Below are positions 19,771 through 28,560 of a stretch of DNA of 64,000 bases, piece by piece. The stretch's first letter is position 1; every line of letters begins with the position of its first letter. Origin of the DNA: Aequoribacter fuscus (GTDB lineage Bacteria; Pseudomonadota; Gammaproteobacteria; Pseudomonadales; Halieaceae); contig NZ_CP036423.1 of assembly GCF_009910365.1 (NCBI RefSeq), positions 2,480,001 through 2,544,000 on the forward strand, read 5' to 3'. Below the pieces are notes generated by a model. It ran no database searches, had not been told where the DNA came from, and saw nothing but the letters and a program-made list of their open reading frames with translations. Position numbers and translations under genes: made by a program.

Positions 19771-20532
19771 ATGCATACCATCGATTTAAGCGGCAAAGTG
19801 GCGCTAATTACCGGCGGAGGCAGAGGCTTAGGCAAAGCCATGAGTCTGGGGCTTGCTGATGCCGGTGCTGACATCATTATCGCGAGCCGCAAACTGGAAA
19901 ATTGCGAAGCAGTGGCCGAGCAAATCAGAGCAAAAGGCCGACGAGCGCTGGCTATACAGGCGCATACCGGCGAGCCCGAAGCCCTAGACCGGGTCATCGA
20001 ACAGAGCTACGCGGAGTTCGGCCATGTCGATATCCTGATCAACAACGCTGGTATGAACCCCATGCTGGGCGGGCTGAGTGACTTAAGCGTCGAGCTTTTT
20101 CAAAAGCTGTTTGACGTCAACACTAAAGGGCCATGGTACTTAGCGTCTCGAATAGCGCCCAAAATGGCAGAGCACGGCGGTGGTTCGATCATTAACGTCA
20201 TCTCTGTGGCGGGTTTAAAACCCCCGGCGTATCTCGGCTTCTACGCAGCCACTAAAGCGGCGCTGGAAGCGCTGACCAAAGTCATGGCCATTGAATGGGG
20301 ACCGATGAACATCCGTGTCAACGCACTCGCACCCGGAAGTTATCACTCGGATCTGTTCGACAGCGCTGCGGCAAACCCGGGTTATGAGGAAGGTTCCATT
20401 AATGCCACCGTGCAAAAACGTATTGCCGAGACCGAGGAAATCATCAGCCCTATTCTGTATCTAGCCAGCGACATGTCGGCCTATACGACTGGGCATACCT
20501 TGGTGAGCGACGGCGGCTTTATGTTGCTTTAA
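19771..20532 (+). CDS. SDR family oxidoreductase
   Basis: Classical short-chain dehydrogenase/reductase of 253 residues. The cofactor motif is TGGGRGLG at residues 14-21 and NNAG is at 91-94. The catalytic residues S145, Y158 and K162 are in the standard spacing. R40 after the second strand favours NADP(H). The C-terminus ends VSDGGFMLL, as in many 3-oxoacyl- or glucose-dehydrogenase-like members. The substrate is not predictable. It has a GAGGAG ribosome site. Confidence 0.88.
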   Translation: MHTIDLSGKVALITGGGRGLGKAMSLGLADAGADIIIASRKLENCEAVAEQIRAKGRRALAIQAHTGEPEALDRVIEQSYAEFGHVDILINNAGMNPMLGGLSDLSVELFQKLFDVNTKGPWYLASRIAPKMAEHGGGSIINVISVAGLKPPAYLGFYAATKAALEALTKVMAIEWGPMNIRVNALAPGSYHSDLFDSAAANPGYEEGSINATVQKRIAETEEIISPILYLASDMSAYTTGHTLVSDGGFMLL

Positions 20533-20593
20533 CGTATTGTCGCTAGCTGAGCAGTCGGTCCAGAACAGAAAGCAACAAATGGCGATTAACTCA

Positions 20594-20887
20594 CTAAAAA
20601 CGTATTTCTCTGCTATGACGCACTCGCACAATTATAACGTGAGTGCTTGTTTCCAAACGATAGCGAATGATGTACTCACCGCTACCAAACGGAAGTACAA
20701 GATCTCTATAAGCAGTGAGGTTTTCAACAGGCATGCCCGCCTCAGGCGAGATTTGCAGCAGCGATACTCCGTCGATAATACGTTCAGCAGCTCGCTTGGC
20801 AGCAAGCGGGTTTTCTGATCTGATGAAGTCTCTGAGGCGTTGTAAATCTTGCGCCGCTTCGGGCAACCAAATTATTGTTGCGGACAT
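20594..20887 (-). CDS. RelE/ParE-family toxin
   Basis: A 97-residue ParE-type toxin: the N-terminal TIIWLPEAAQDLQRLRDFI, the central PEAGMPVENLTAYRDLVLPFG, and the C-terminal YIIRYRLETSTHVIIVRVRHSREIRF are characteristic of the superfamily. It overlaps the upstream antitoxin by 16 bp and is preceded by AAGAGA. It forms the second TA pair of the window, convergent with the SDR gene. Confidence 0.85.
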   Translation of the reverse strand: MSATIIWLPEAAQDLQRLRDFIRSENPLAAKRAAERIIDGVSLLQISPEAGMPVENLTAYRDLVLPFGSGEYIIRYRLETSTHVIIVRVRHSREIRF

Positions 20888-21135
20888 GGTTTCTCTTGAT
20901 CACTACCCCAAGAACTCAACCATTCGTTTACTTCATCACCGCTAATAGATGCACCGGTTGTCTGATAAGCTTCCCAGCGAGCTAGAGTCAGCTCATTCTC
21001 GAAGTGCTTTTGCTCCTCTTCTTCAATAAAGCGCCTTAAGGCCTGCTTCGCAAGAAAACTTTTGGATCGCTGCTGCTTAACCGCCAAAGCATTAAGCCGG
21101 CTTTCGAGCTCATCATCTAATCGGACACCCAACAT
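20872..21135 (-). CDS. Ribbon-helix-helix antitoxin (RelB/CopG-like)
   Basis: An 87-residue antitoxin whose N-terminus (LGVRLDDELESRLNALAVKQQRSKSFLAKQALRRFIEE) matches the RHH fold of DNA-binding antitoxins. It has an acidic C-terminus that should bind the ParE-like toxin encoded by the overlapping downstream gene. Several GTTTAA repeats upstream (21150-21180) may form its operator, but no clean palindrome was found. Confidence 0.83.
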   Translation of the reverse strand: MLGVRLDDELESRLNALAVKQQRSKSFLAKQALRRFIEEEEQKHFENELTLARWEAYQTTGASISGDEVNEWLSSWGSDQEKPCPQQ

Positions 21136-21233
21136 AAACGTACCGCCCAGAAGTGTTTAAATTTGTTTAACAAAGATAACGTGTAAACCTGAAAATTTCT
21201 ATGCCTAATCGTCAAGCGTTAAAACATTCTAAT

Positions 21234-21269
21234 CCGCGCGCACCTCGTCATTTATTTTGCTAACGACTA
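21234..21269 (+). repeat. 36-nt TA-associated motif, copy 2
   Basis: Matches the minus-strand reading of 12705-12740 and the plus-strand 39175-39210, each at 27 of 36 positions. The conserved core is CACCTCGTCATTTATTTTGC. It lies about 100 bp upstream of the second TA pair and 12 bp beyond the end of the acyl-CoA ligase gene. Confidence 0.7.
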
Positions 21270-21281
21270 ATCACTTCAGTG

Positions 21282-22982
21282 TTATGCCTCGGGATAGTAC
21301 ATCCTGCGGCACGCAAGCTTATCCAGTTTCTCGCTGTTGTTACGAGGCAAGGGCCCGTCGGTCAGAGTAATATATTTGGGCACCTTAAAGCCCGCTACGC
21401 GCGACGCTAAGTGCTCACGCAGAGTGGCTTCATCTAGCGCTGAACCCTCATGCGCATAAAGCACCATCGCGAGCTCCTCGCCCATGCGTTGGTCGGGCAC
21501 GCCAAACACAACACACTCTTTCACCTTGGGGTTTTCGTAGGCGGCGTTTTCAATCTCGTTGGGGCTAATGTTTTCACCGCCACGGATCACAATCTCTTTG
21601 CTACGCCCGGTAATAAACACAAAGCCATCTTCATCAAGATGCCCTAAATCGCCGGTACGCATCCAACCGTCTGCGGTAAAAACACGATCGGTGGCCTCGG
21701 GGTTATTCCAATACTCTTTCAAGCACGTAATGCCACGCAGTTGAATTTCACCGTTGGCACCCGCCGCTAAGGGCTGATCGTTGATATCGGCGATACGGAA
21801 TTCCATGATAGGCGATGGCAGACCGGCCGAGCCGACTTTTAGGTCGTATACCACACCGGCCATTTGCGATCCGACGGCCACGGTCTCGGTCATACCAAAT
21901 CCAGCCGAGCGACTCGCGTGAGGTAACTCAGAGGTGATTAAATCGGGGAGATCCACCGGCGTTGCGGCACCACCGGCTACGATACGTAATAACGATTCGA
22001 TGCTGTATTGGTGACGTAATGGACTGGTAATCACATCGCGCAGAATTGCGGGTACTGAGCTCATGGTGGTGACCTTTTCGCGATCAATCAATTCAATCGC
22101 GGTCTCTGTATTCCACTTCCGCATCATAACCACTTTAGACCCAATAAAAGCAGGCAGCAGTAATCCCGAAATCAGTCCTGTGCCATGAAATAGGGGGACC
22201 GTAAGCATTGCTGTCTCGCCCGTCGCACCACCGCGATACTCTCGTTCACCTTCTAAGCTCATGACCAAATAGCCCAGATACAACATATTCATCACCGCCT
22301 GAGCAACGGCACGATGCGTCGTCACAACCCCTTTAGGCTTACCTGTACTACCCGAGGTATACATGATCATGGCGACGTCATTCGGGTCTACCGTAACGGG
22401 CGTTGCACTCTCCGCGCAACCAAGTTCGAGTGCCGTTTCTAAGGCCGTGGCATTGGCGGGTAGCTCGCAAGCGTCTAACTGAGCGGTCACTAACAGAATC
22501 AGGTTTGTACGGTGATCTAAGGTCTTAAGCAGAGCACAACGACGCGCATCAACGATCGCGCATACCGGATCGGCGTTACCCACAAGGTAATCCAACTCTT
22601 CCGCTTTGCTCCACGAGTTTAAGGGTACCGCGATAGCACCAACGGATAAGATTGCATAAAACGATACCGACCAATGCGGACAGTTTTGCATGGCGATGAC
22701 GACGCGGTCACCCGGCTTTACACCCAATTCACCTTGAAGATACGCGGCCAGCGCATCCACTTCTTGATAGAAACGCGCATAGTCGTAGCGCAGATCTTCG
22801 AACACCATAAAAGGTTTGTCCAGATGCTGACGCCCTGCCCCCATCACGCCCATCATGTCGGCCGGCGCGTGTTTAAAGCCCGTGTATTGAGCATCACCTA
22901 CGCTAAAAGTATCCAGCTCAAAAAAAGCGCCGGGAGCGGTGATTTCATCACGCTTATTGTGAACATCTTGCATGCTAATCAT
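21282..22982 (-). CDS. Acyl-CoA synthetase (AMP-forming), distal copy
   Basis: ANL-superfamily adenylate-forming ligase of 566 residues that activates a carboxylic acid to its CoA thioester. The AMP-binding motif MYTSGSTGKPKGV is near residue 207, GMTE is present, and the C-terminal subdomain has GRSKEIVIRGGENISPNEIE. The catalytic C-terminal lysine region is LPRNNSEKLDK. It is the last gene of the catabolic run and its start overlaps the tetR stop by 8 bp. The acid substrate cannot be deduced. Confidence 0.88.
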   Translation of the reverse strand: MISMQDVHNKRDEITAPGAFFELDTFSVGDAQYTGFKHAPADMMGVMGAGRQHLDKPFMVFEDLRYDYARFYQEVDALAAYLQGELGVKPGDRVVIAMQNCPHWSVSFYAILSVGAIAVPLNSWSKAEELDYLVGNADPVCAIVDARRCALLKTLDHRTNLILLVTAQLDACELPANATALETALELGCAESATPVTVDPNDVAMIMYTSGSTGKPKGVVTTHRAVAQAVMNMLYLGYLVMSLEGEREYRGGATGETAMLTVPLFHGTGLISGLLLPAFIGSKVVMMRKWNTETAIELIDREKVTTMSSVPAILRDVITSPLRHQYSIESLLRIVAGGAATPVDLPDLITSELPHASRSAGFGMTETVAVGSQMAGVVYDLKVGSAGLPSPIMEFRIADINDQPLAAGANGEIQLRGITCLKEYWNNPEATDRVFTADGWMRTGDLGHLDEDGFVFITGRSKEIVIRGGENISPNEIENAAYENPKVKECVVFGVPDQRMGEELAMVLYAHEGSALDEATLREHLASRVAGFKVPKYITLTDGPLPRNNSEKLDKLACRRMYYPEA

Positions 22983-23625
22983 GACTCGTACTTGCCTCTA
23001 TGTTCGCTATTATTCGTTCGACACTGTCGATAAAGACGGTGCGCGCATTTTTGCGGTTTAAATGTTCTATTAACTCTTCAACGACCTGCACATCGTCCCG
23101 AGCTAATGACTGCCAGTCTTCATCGTTCAACTTAAAACCCGACTGCTGTCCGGCGATTTCTAAATAGATCGATCCCATAATCGAATTACCGACCCATTGC
23201 ACCAAATCCGCCAGTGCTTGATTCGCAAAGCCCGCGCGTTTGAGAATTCTGGCCAAGGTCGCCAACTGCCCCCACCACGCGGTGGCAATATGCTCGTTCC
23301 ACCCCAGCAAACCAAACAGACCCGGGTTAGCTAAAAAATACTCTCGCACTGCCAGTGCCCAGACCCGCAGCTGTTGAGACCATGGCGCATCTGGAATGTC
23401 AGGGGCCAGATTATTAAGCAGCTGGTTAGCCACTGCCTGCAATAAATGGTCTCGATCTTGCACGTAACGATACAAGGCCATAGGGGTAACGTCTAAGGCC
23501 TTAGCCAAGGCATTCATGGATAAGGGTTTGGCAGGCTCCACCGACAGCTGGTCGATCGCCTTAGCCACAATATCATCTAAAGATATTTTGGCCGGCCGAC
23601 CCCGCTTTACTGTTCCTGCCCTCAC
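22975..23625 (-). CDS. TetR-family transcriptional regulator
   Basis: A 216-residue TetR-type repressor. The N-terminal helix-turn-helix region runs through SMNALAKALDVTPMALYRYVQDRDHLL (about residues 37-63). The C-terminal domain binds an unknown ligand, likely a CoA ester given the context. The start is GTG at 23625. It sits inside the acyl-CoA catabolic run between the enoyl-CoA hydratase and an acyl-CoA ligase, so it probably regulates these genes. It may also regulate the TonB-receptor promoter at 30.9 kb, whose palindromes suit a TetR dimer. Confidence 0.85.
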   Translation of the reverse strand: MRAGTVKRGRPAKISLDDIVAKAIDQLSVEPAKPLSMNALAKALDVTPMALYRYVQDRDHLLQAVANQLLNNLAPDIPDAPWSQQLRVWALAVREYFLANPGLFGLLGWNEHIATAWWGQLATLARILKRAGFANQALADLVQWVGNSIMGSIYLEIAGQQSGFKLNDEDWQSLARDDVQVVEELIEHLNRKNARTVFIDSVERIIANIEASTSHD

Positions 23626-23635
23626 CCTGTAACCC

Positions 23636-24451
23636 TTACAGTTTTTTCCACTTCGGCGCTCGCCCTTCTTGGAAGGACGCCATCGCCTCCTCCATACAGC
23701 CCGAAAAATAACCCAATACCTGCTGACGATTCTCGAGCTCCATCGCGTGACGCAGACTGGGTGCGTCTTGATTGGTGCGGATGCCCTTGCGTGTCATCCA
23801 CACACCGTACTCGCTATTTTGCGCAATGGCTCGCGCCGTGACCAGAGCCTCATCAATCAAGGCATCGGGCGCCACGATCCGCGACACCAAGCCCAAGGCC
23901 TTAGCGTCTTCGGCACCTATCACCTGCCCTGTTAACATGAGTTCGGTAGCCGCCGACAAACCCACAATGCGGGGCAGTAAATAGCTCGACCCCACATCGC
24001 AACCCGACAAACCCGTTTTGATATACACCGCACCATACTTACTTTTTTCGCTGGCAATCCGTATGTCGCAAGCCAATGCCATCGACAAACCGCCCCCAAC
24101 TGCGGCACCATTCACCGCGGCAATCACGGGCTTATCGCACTCATGAATAGCTAGAATCATATCGGCGATGTATTCCTGAAACTTGTAAACATAGCCCAGT
24201 TCACCCATGCCCTCAGTACCCGGAATGGAGCCTGCCTGAGAATCTTCCGACTTTAAATCAGCACCCGAGCAAAACCCGCGCCCCTCGCCGGTTAAAATAA
24301 CGACGCGATTTTGCCGATCGCGATTTAGGCCTTTGAAAACCTCGGTTAACTCACCTACCAGTTCTTCGCTCAAGGCATTGAAACGCTCGGGGCGATTCAG
24401 CCTAACCTCGAGAATGTCATCATCCAGCTGCTTAGTAATTACCGTACTCAT
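23636..24451 (-). CDS. Enoyl-CoA hydratase/isomerase family protein
   Basis: Crotonase-fold protein of 271 residues. The oxyanion-hole segments are SGADLKSED (about 62) and the glycine-rich AAVNGAAVGGGLSMALACD (about 114-132), and the helix following YGAVYIKTGLSGCDVGSSYLLPRIVG is typical. It probably hydrates or isomerises an enoyl-CoA in the catabolic route of this cluster. GGGAG precedes the ATG. It lies 15 bp after an acyl-CoA dehydrogenase gene. Confidence 0.88.
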   Translation of the reverse strand: MSTVITKQLDDDILEVRLNRPERFNALSEELVGELTEVFKGLNRDRQNRVVILTGEGRGFCSGADLKSEDSQAGSIPGTEGMGELGYVYKFQEYIADMILAIHECDKPVIAAVNGAAVGGGLSMALACDIRIASEKSKYGAVYIKTGLSGCDVGSSYLLPRIVGLSAATELMLTGQVIGAEDAKALGLVSRIVAPDALIDEALVTARAIAQNSEYGVWMTRKGIRTNQDAPSLRHAMELENRQQVLGYFSGCMEEAMASFQEGRAPKWKKL

Positions 24452-24466
24452 ATGACTCCCTATCGA

Positions 24467-25537
24467 TTACAACATCGCGCTTTCGGGGGATAACGCAATG
24501 ACTTTACCCAGTTGTTCCAAAACGAGTTCGTTGCCACCCATCATCATCTCGTAATGCCTTGACCAGACCGCATAGCGCCACATCGGGTAGTCTCTGTCGT
24601 GACCTAACCCGCCACACACGTGCTGGCAACTCGCCAAAACTCGATGTCCGGCCTCGCAAGCCCAAGACTGTGCCGCATAAACGTCAAGCTCGGTTTGCGC
24701 GTCTAACGCGTGACTCAATCGCGATGCTGCATTTAAGGCCATAGTACGGAGATTCATGGCATCTATCCAACAATCTGCTAAGCGATGCGACACCGCCTGA
24801 AAACTACCAATTTTGACACCGAATTGTTCGCGCTCACAGACATGCTCGCGTGCCAGGGCCATTGCCGCGTCCACCACCCCAAGCTGAGCCATAGCATGCG
24901 CCGCCAACTCACGCAGGCGCAAATGCTTTAGCGCCTCGTCACCACCAATCACGATCGCGGGAACGTGGGTTAAGGTTCCATAGGCCTGTGGTTCTAGGGC
25001 GGTACTGGTTTGGCTCTGCCACTCGATACCCGCGTGGCTTGGATCGATCAGCACCAAGGAAGGCGTGGGCGCGACAACAGGCACCACCAAACCTCGGGCA
25101 CCTTGTGCGTAAGGCACGTTTGATACCGTGCCCGAGACCAAGCCATTCTCGAGTCGCAAGGCGGTTTGTGCATGGCAAGTGCTGGCAGTTAACCACGCAC
25201 CCGAACCCTGTAGCCATTCTATCTGCACAACCTGCTCTGATTCAGCCACAGCAAGCGTCGCTAAAGTATGAGTGATTAATGGTACAGGCGCGCTATAACG
25301 GCCCAATTTCTCGATCACGAGGCACGCCTCCAAAAAGCTCAAGCCCGCACCGCCCCATTCTTCAGACAAGGCGACCACATCCAGTCCCGCTTCTTGCAAG
25401 GCCGACCATAGGGATAAATCCATGCGTAGAGGCTGAGATTCGACCTTGGCCAAGGCGTCGGGCGCCGACAGGTCTTTAAAAATAGAGTCAGCCAGCGCTT
25501 GGATATCCGTTTGAATTTCGTTGAGTGCAAAGTCCAT
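24467..25537 (-). CDS. Acyl-CoA dehydrogenase, small subunit-like
   Basis: Flavin-dependent acyl-CoA dehydrogenase family protein of 356 residues, shorter than the usual 380-400. It has the N-terminal helical domain (LSEEWGGAGLSFLEACLVIEKLGR) and a C-terminal domain ending CGGLGHDRDYPMWRYAVWSRH. The gene follows another acyl-CoA dehydrogenase gene by 8 bp. Adjacent unequal pairs of this kind are known to form alpha2-beta2 enzymes in steroid side-chain catabolism (FadE28/FadE29). Whether that holds here is inference. Confidence 0.85.
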   Translation of the reverse strand: MDFALNEIQTDIQALADSIFKDLSAPDALAKVESQPLRMDLSLWSALQEAGLDVVALSEEWGGAGLSFLEACLVIEKLGRYSAPVPLITHTLATLAVAESEQVVQIEWLQGSGAWLTASTCHAQTALRLENGLVSGTVSNVPYAQGARGLVVPVVAPTPSLVLIDPSHAGIEWQSQTSTALEPQAYGTLTHVPAIVIGGDEALKHLRLRELAAHAMAQLGVVDAAMALAREHVCEREQFGVKIGSFQAVSHRLADCWIDAMNLRTMALNAASRLSHALDAQTELDVYAAQSWACEAGHRVLASCQHVCGGLGHDRDYPMWRYAVWSRHYEMMMGGNELVLEQLGKVIALSPESAML

Positions 25538-25545
25538 GAGGTCTC

Positions 25546-26730
25546 CTAGCGCTTCGCTCTGGGTAAGCCCAGACCAAACTGTGATATCAGGTCACGCTGA
25601 ATTTCGTTCGTACCGCCGGCGAAGCCGTACACCGGTACCGCTCGATAAATCAGCTCAAGTTGCCCCTCAACTAAGGCGCCGAAGGAATTGCGCTTAATGG
25701 AACCATTGGGACCAAGCACCTCTAACATCGAGCGATAGCAGTGCAAAAACGCTTCATAGCCATACACTTTGATCGCCGAGGCATCAGCGACATCGAGGGT
25801 ATTGTTCGCAATAGCCCACGCTTGCTTGCGGCAGTCCAATTGCAGCGCGCGTAACTGCACATAGATCGATGCCAGCAGGCGCTGTATGCGCGCCTGATCG
25901 ATAAGCGCTGTGCCATCGGGCGTTTTGGTCTTGGAGGCATGCTCTAGCGTATGTTGATACATCAAGTTAGCGGTACCGGGATTCATCAGCGTAAGACGCT
26001 CTCGGTTTAGCTGACTGACGACAACGCCCCAGCCGCCATTTTCTGGACCAATTAAGTTGTCGGCAGGCACTCGAACATTGTCGTAATAGGTGGTGTTGGT
26101 TTCTCCGTCAGCCACCGTGTGAATCGGCGTATGACTAAAGCCCTCGGCGTCGCTGGGCATGAGTAAAATCGAGATTCCCTTGTGCCTGGGATGTGTCTCA
26201 GGGTCGCCAGTACGAACCGCCAAGAAGATGTAGTCGGCGAAATGCGCCAACGAGGTATAGACCTTTTGACCGCTTATCACATACTCATCACCCTCGCGCA
26301 CAGCGCGGGTTTTAAGCGCCGCCATATCCGTACCGGCGTGCGGCTCAGAGTAGCCAATACCTACTACCAGTTCGCCCCTTAAGATGCCAGGTAGAATGGT
26401 TTGTTTAAGGTGATCACTGCCAAACTCGGCAATCGCAGGCCCAATCGATTCCGTGGTTAAATACGGAAACGGCAGACCCGCCCGCGTCACTTCCTCAATA
26501 AAAATGTATTGCTCAATCGGACCATAACCCCGGCCACCCCACTCGAGGGGCCAGCCAAGACCAATCCATCCATCGGCGCCCATTTGCCGCATCGCCTGGC
26601 GCCACAACGGGCCGCCACCCTCGGTCGACAGCTGTAATTCCGTTTTAAGCTCCGGTGTCATTAAGGTGCGCATGTAAGCCCGAAACTCATCCCTCAAGGC
26701 GCGCTGAGCGTCATTGAACTCGGTATTCAA
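25546..26730 (-). CDS. Acyl-CoA dehydrogenase, large subunit-like
   Basis: Acyl-CoA dehydrogenase family protein of 394 residues. Typical stretches are the N-terminal GWPLEWGGRGYGPIEQYIFIEE, the substrate/FAD region GIGYSEPHAGTDMAALKTRA (about 145-164) and the C-terminal YGFAGGTNEIQRDLIS. The start is TTG at 26730 preceded by GGAGAG. It is separated from the upstream acyl-CoA ligase by a terminator at 26872-26899, so it should have its own promoter in the AT-rich region 26731-26870. It leads the run of five catabolic genes to 21282. Confidence 0.87.
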   Translation of the reverse strand: MNTEFNDAQRALRDEFRAYMRTLMTPELKTELQLSTEGGGPLWRQAMRQMGADGWIGLGWPLEWGGRGYGPIEQYIFIEEVTRAGLPFPYLTTESIGPAIAEFGSDHLKQTILPGILRGELVVGIGYSEPHAGTDMAALKTRAVREGDEYVISGQKVYTSLAHFADYIFLAVRTGDPETHPRHKGISILLMPSDAEGFSHTPIHTVADGETNTTYYDNVRVPADNLIGPENGGWGVVVSQLNRERLTLMNPGTANLMYQHTLEHASKTKTPDGTALIDQARIQRLLASIYVQLRALQLDCRKQAWAIANNTLDVADASAIKVYGYEAFLHCYRSMLEVLGPNGSIKRNSFGALVEGQLELIYRAVPVYGFAGGTNEIQRDLISQFGLGLPRAKR

Positions 26731-26871
26731 AAGTCTCTCCGATTAATTAATATATACATTATAAATAATAGTAGCTATGGCACAGCAAACCAAGTGTGCA
26801 CGCACAACAAACCTAGCCTATTCAGACTAAAGGTGAGCAGACCGGTGCAGACGAATCAGGGTAAAGAGGGA

Positions 26872-26899
26872 CGAAAAAGACCGAGCCAAGTGGCTCGGT
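26872..26899 (-). terminator. Rho-independent terminator after the acyl-CoA ligase gene
   Basis: Perfect 8-bp stem ACCGAGCC/GGCTCGGT (26880-26887 and 26892-26899) with a 4-nt loop. On the minus strand it is followed by TCTTTTTC. It lies 16-35 bp beyond the stop of the gene at 26915-28486. Confidence 0.85.
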
Positions 26900-26914
26900 A
26901 TAGGAATGGACCTG

Positions 26915-28486
26915 TCAGTACGACAAGTGCTTGAATTGCTCGCGCAGCTCGCGCTTAAGAATTTTGCCATTCGGGTTGCGCGGTAACTCATCCAGCACAA
27001 CCACGTCGGCAATACGCTGCTGCTTACCCAAGCGCTCGTTGGCAAACCCACGTATTGCCGCACGGCAGTCATCACAGACCGTGACACCCGGCATCGGCAC
27101 CACCAATGCGATGGGCGTTTCGCCCCAGCGCTCGCTCGGCGCACCAATAACGGCAACGTCGTACACCATCTCGTGCAACGCAACCACCGCCTCAATGTCT
27201 TGGGGGTAGATGTTCTGACCACCCGATAAGATCATGTCTTTCTTGCGATCGACAATGTACAAAAAACCTTCGTCATCAAGCTGACCAATATCGCCCGAGC
27301 GCAACCACTGCTGCCCATTGACGTCGATGTATTCGGACTCTTGGCTCGCTTCGGCGCGATTGAGATAGCCTGGCATGGTGATTCGACCGCGCGATACGAT
27401 CTCCCCTGACACTCCAGCGGATACGAACTGATCCTCGTCATCAATAATCGCAATGTCAGTACCAATTAACGGCCGCCCCACAGACGACCAACGCCCTTCA
27501 GCATCCTCCGGATCAAGCGTTGTGATGATGCCCTCGGTCAAACCGTAGAGCTCGATGATACCGCAGGGAAAGGCCTCGAAAATACGTCGCTTCAGCGGCT
27601 CGCGCAGCGGTGATCCAGCACTCATCATGGCCGTCATCGAAGTGACATCGCGCGGGCTCGTCAGCTGCAAATCGGTGACTCGCTGAAACTGAATCGGTAC
27701 CATGGCCGTGTGCGTGATGCGCTCATGCTCAACCGTATCAAGAAACGCAGCCTCATCGAACTTCTCATGTACAACCAGAGTTCCGCCCGCTAACAACGTA
27801 GCCAGCATCGATACCCAAGAGATATTCGAATACAGCCCAATAGTAAATAAACTTTTCGCCGCCCCGTGATATCTGAGCGCAATCGCCAAATCGTAAGCCC
27901 AGTCTCGACGGCCACGGTGTGTATGCACAATCCCCTTGGGCACACCGGTAGTGCCAGACGAGTAAATCACATTGAGTATAGCGTCGTCTTCAATATCAAC
28001 ATTGGGTACCGTATCCGCGGCCTTGCCGACAAAGTCAGCCCATTGTGTCCAGCCGACTACCGACGACGTGCCGGTCGTAACACGCACGGATAAGCTCGAG
28101 GGCAACCGCCCTTGTAAGCGTAACAACCGCTCGAACTGGTCACTGGTGACGACCAGAGCAACAGTCTTAGCATCGATGAGCATGTTGACTAAGGCATCGT
28201 CGCTGACCGACAAGTTTATGGGCACCGAGACGGCACCTGCACTCATGCAACCAAGCAAAGCGTGAACCATCTCTGCACCGTTACTCATCACAATGCCAAC
28301 AGTGTCACCCACTTGCACACCCGAGTGGATCAAGGCATTAGCAAAGCGATGAGTCGAGCACATCATCTCTGGCCAAGTTTCTCGCAGCTCTCCCGCGATC
28401 AGCGCGGGCTTACCCACCTGCCATTTCCCATGCAACGCAAAAATTTCAGGTAGCAAAGGGCTAGGAGATTCAAATCCCCGAAACAT
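26915..28486 (-). CDS. Acyl-CoA synthetase (AMP-forming), proximal copy
   Basis: Second ANL-superfamily acid-CoA ligase of the cluster, 523 residues. The AMP-binding motif is VIYSSGTTGVPKGIVHTH near residue 172. The adenylate-binding YGLTEG and the hinge/C-terminal VDRKKDMILSGGQNIYPQDIE are present, as is the lysine-bearing C-terminus LPRNPNGKILKREL. It is only moderately similar to the distal copy at 21282, so the two probably activate different acids or different intermediates. GAGGTG precedes the ATG. Confidence 0.88.
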   Translation of the reverse strand: MFRGFESPSPLLPEIFALHGKWQVGKPALIAGELRETWPEMMCSTHRFANALIHSGVQVGDTVGIVMSNGAEMVHALLGCMSAGAVSVPINLSVSDDALVNMLIDAKTVALVVTSDQFERLLRLQGRLPSSLSVRVTTGTSSVVGWTQWADFVGKAADTVPNVDIEDDAILNVIYSSGTTGVPKGIVHTHRGRRDWAYDLAIALRYHGAAKSLFTIGLYSNISWVSMLATLLAGGTLVVHEKFDEAAFLDTVEHERITHTAMVPIQFQRVTDLQLTSPRDVTSMTAMMSAGSPLREPLKRRIFEAFPCGIIELYGLTEGIITTLDPEDAEGRWSSVGRPLIGTDIAIIDDEDQFVSAGVSGEIVSRGRITMPGYLNRAEASQESEYIDVNGQQWLRSGDIGQLDDEGFLYIVDRKKDMILSGGQNIYPQDIEAVVALHEMVYDVAVIGAPSERWGETPIALVVPMPGVTVCDDCRAAIRGFANERLGKQQRIADVVVLDELPRNPNGKILKRELREQFKHLSY

Positions 28487-28560
28487 AACACACCTCTATG
28501 TTTGGAATGAGCCTGAAGAGCGAGCGCCCCTCAGGCTTCGTCACTTTAGATACCGCCAGA

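Noticed and set aside
23627-23641. LexA-like CTGTAACCCTTACAG upstream of the tetR start
   Set aside because: The spacing is CTG-N9-CAG, one base short of the SOS box. It spans the stop codon of the enoyl-CoA hydratase gene within an operon, so it is probably coincidental.
28520-28560. Terminator after the TonB-receptor gene
   Set aside because: An imperfect AGCCTGA/TCAGGCT hairpin is present, but no U-tract follows on the minus strand, so it is not listed as a terminator.
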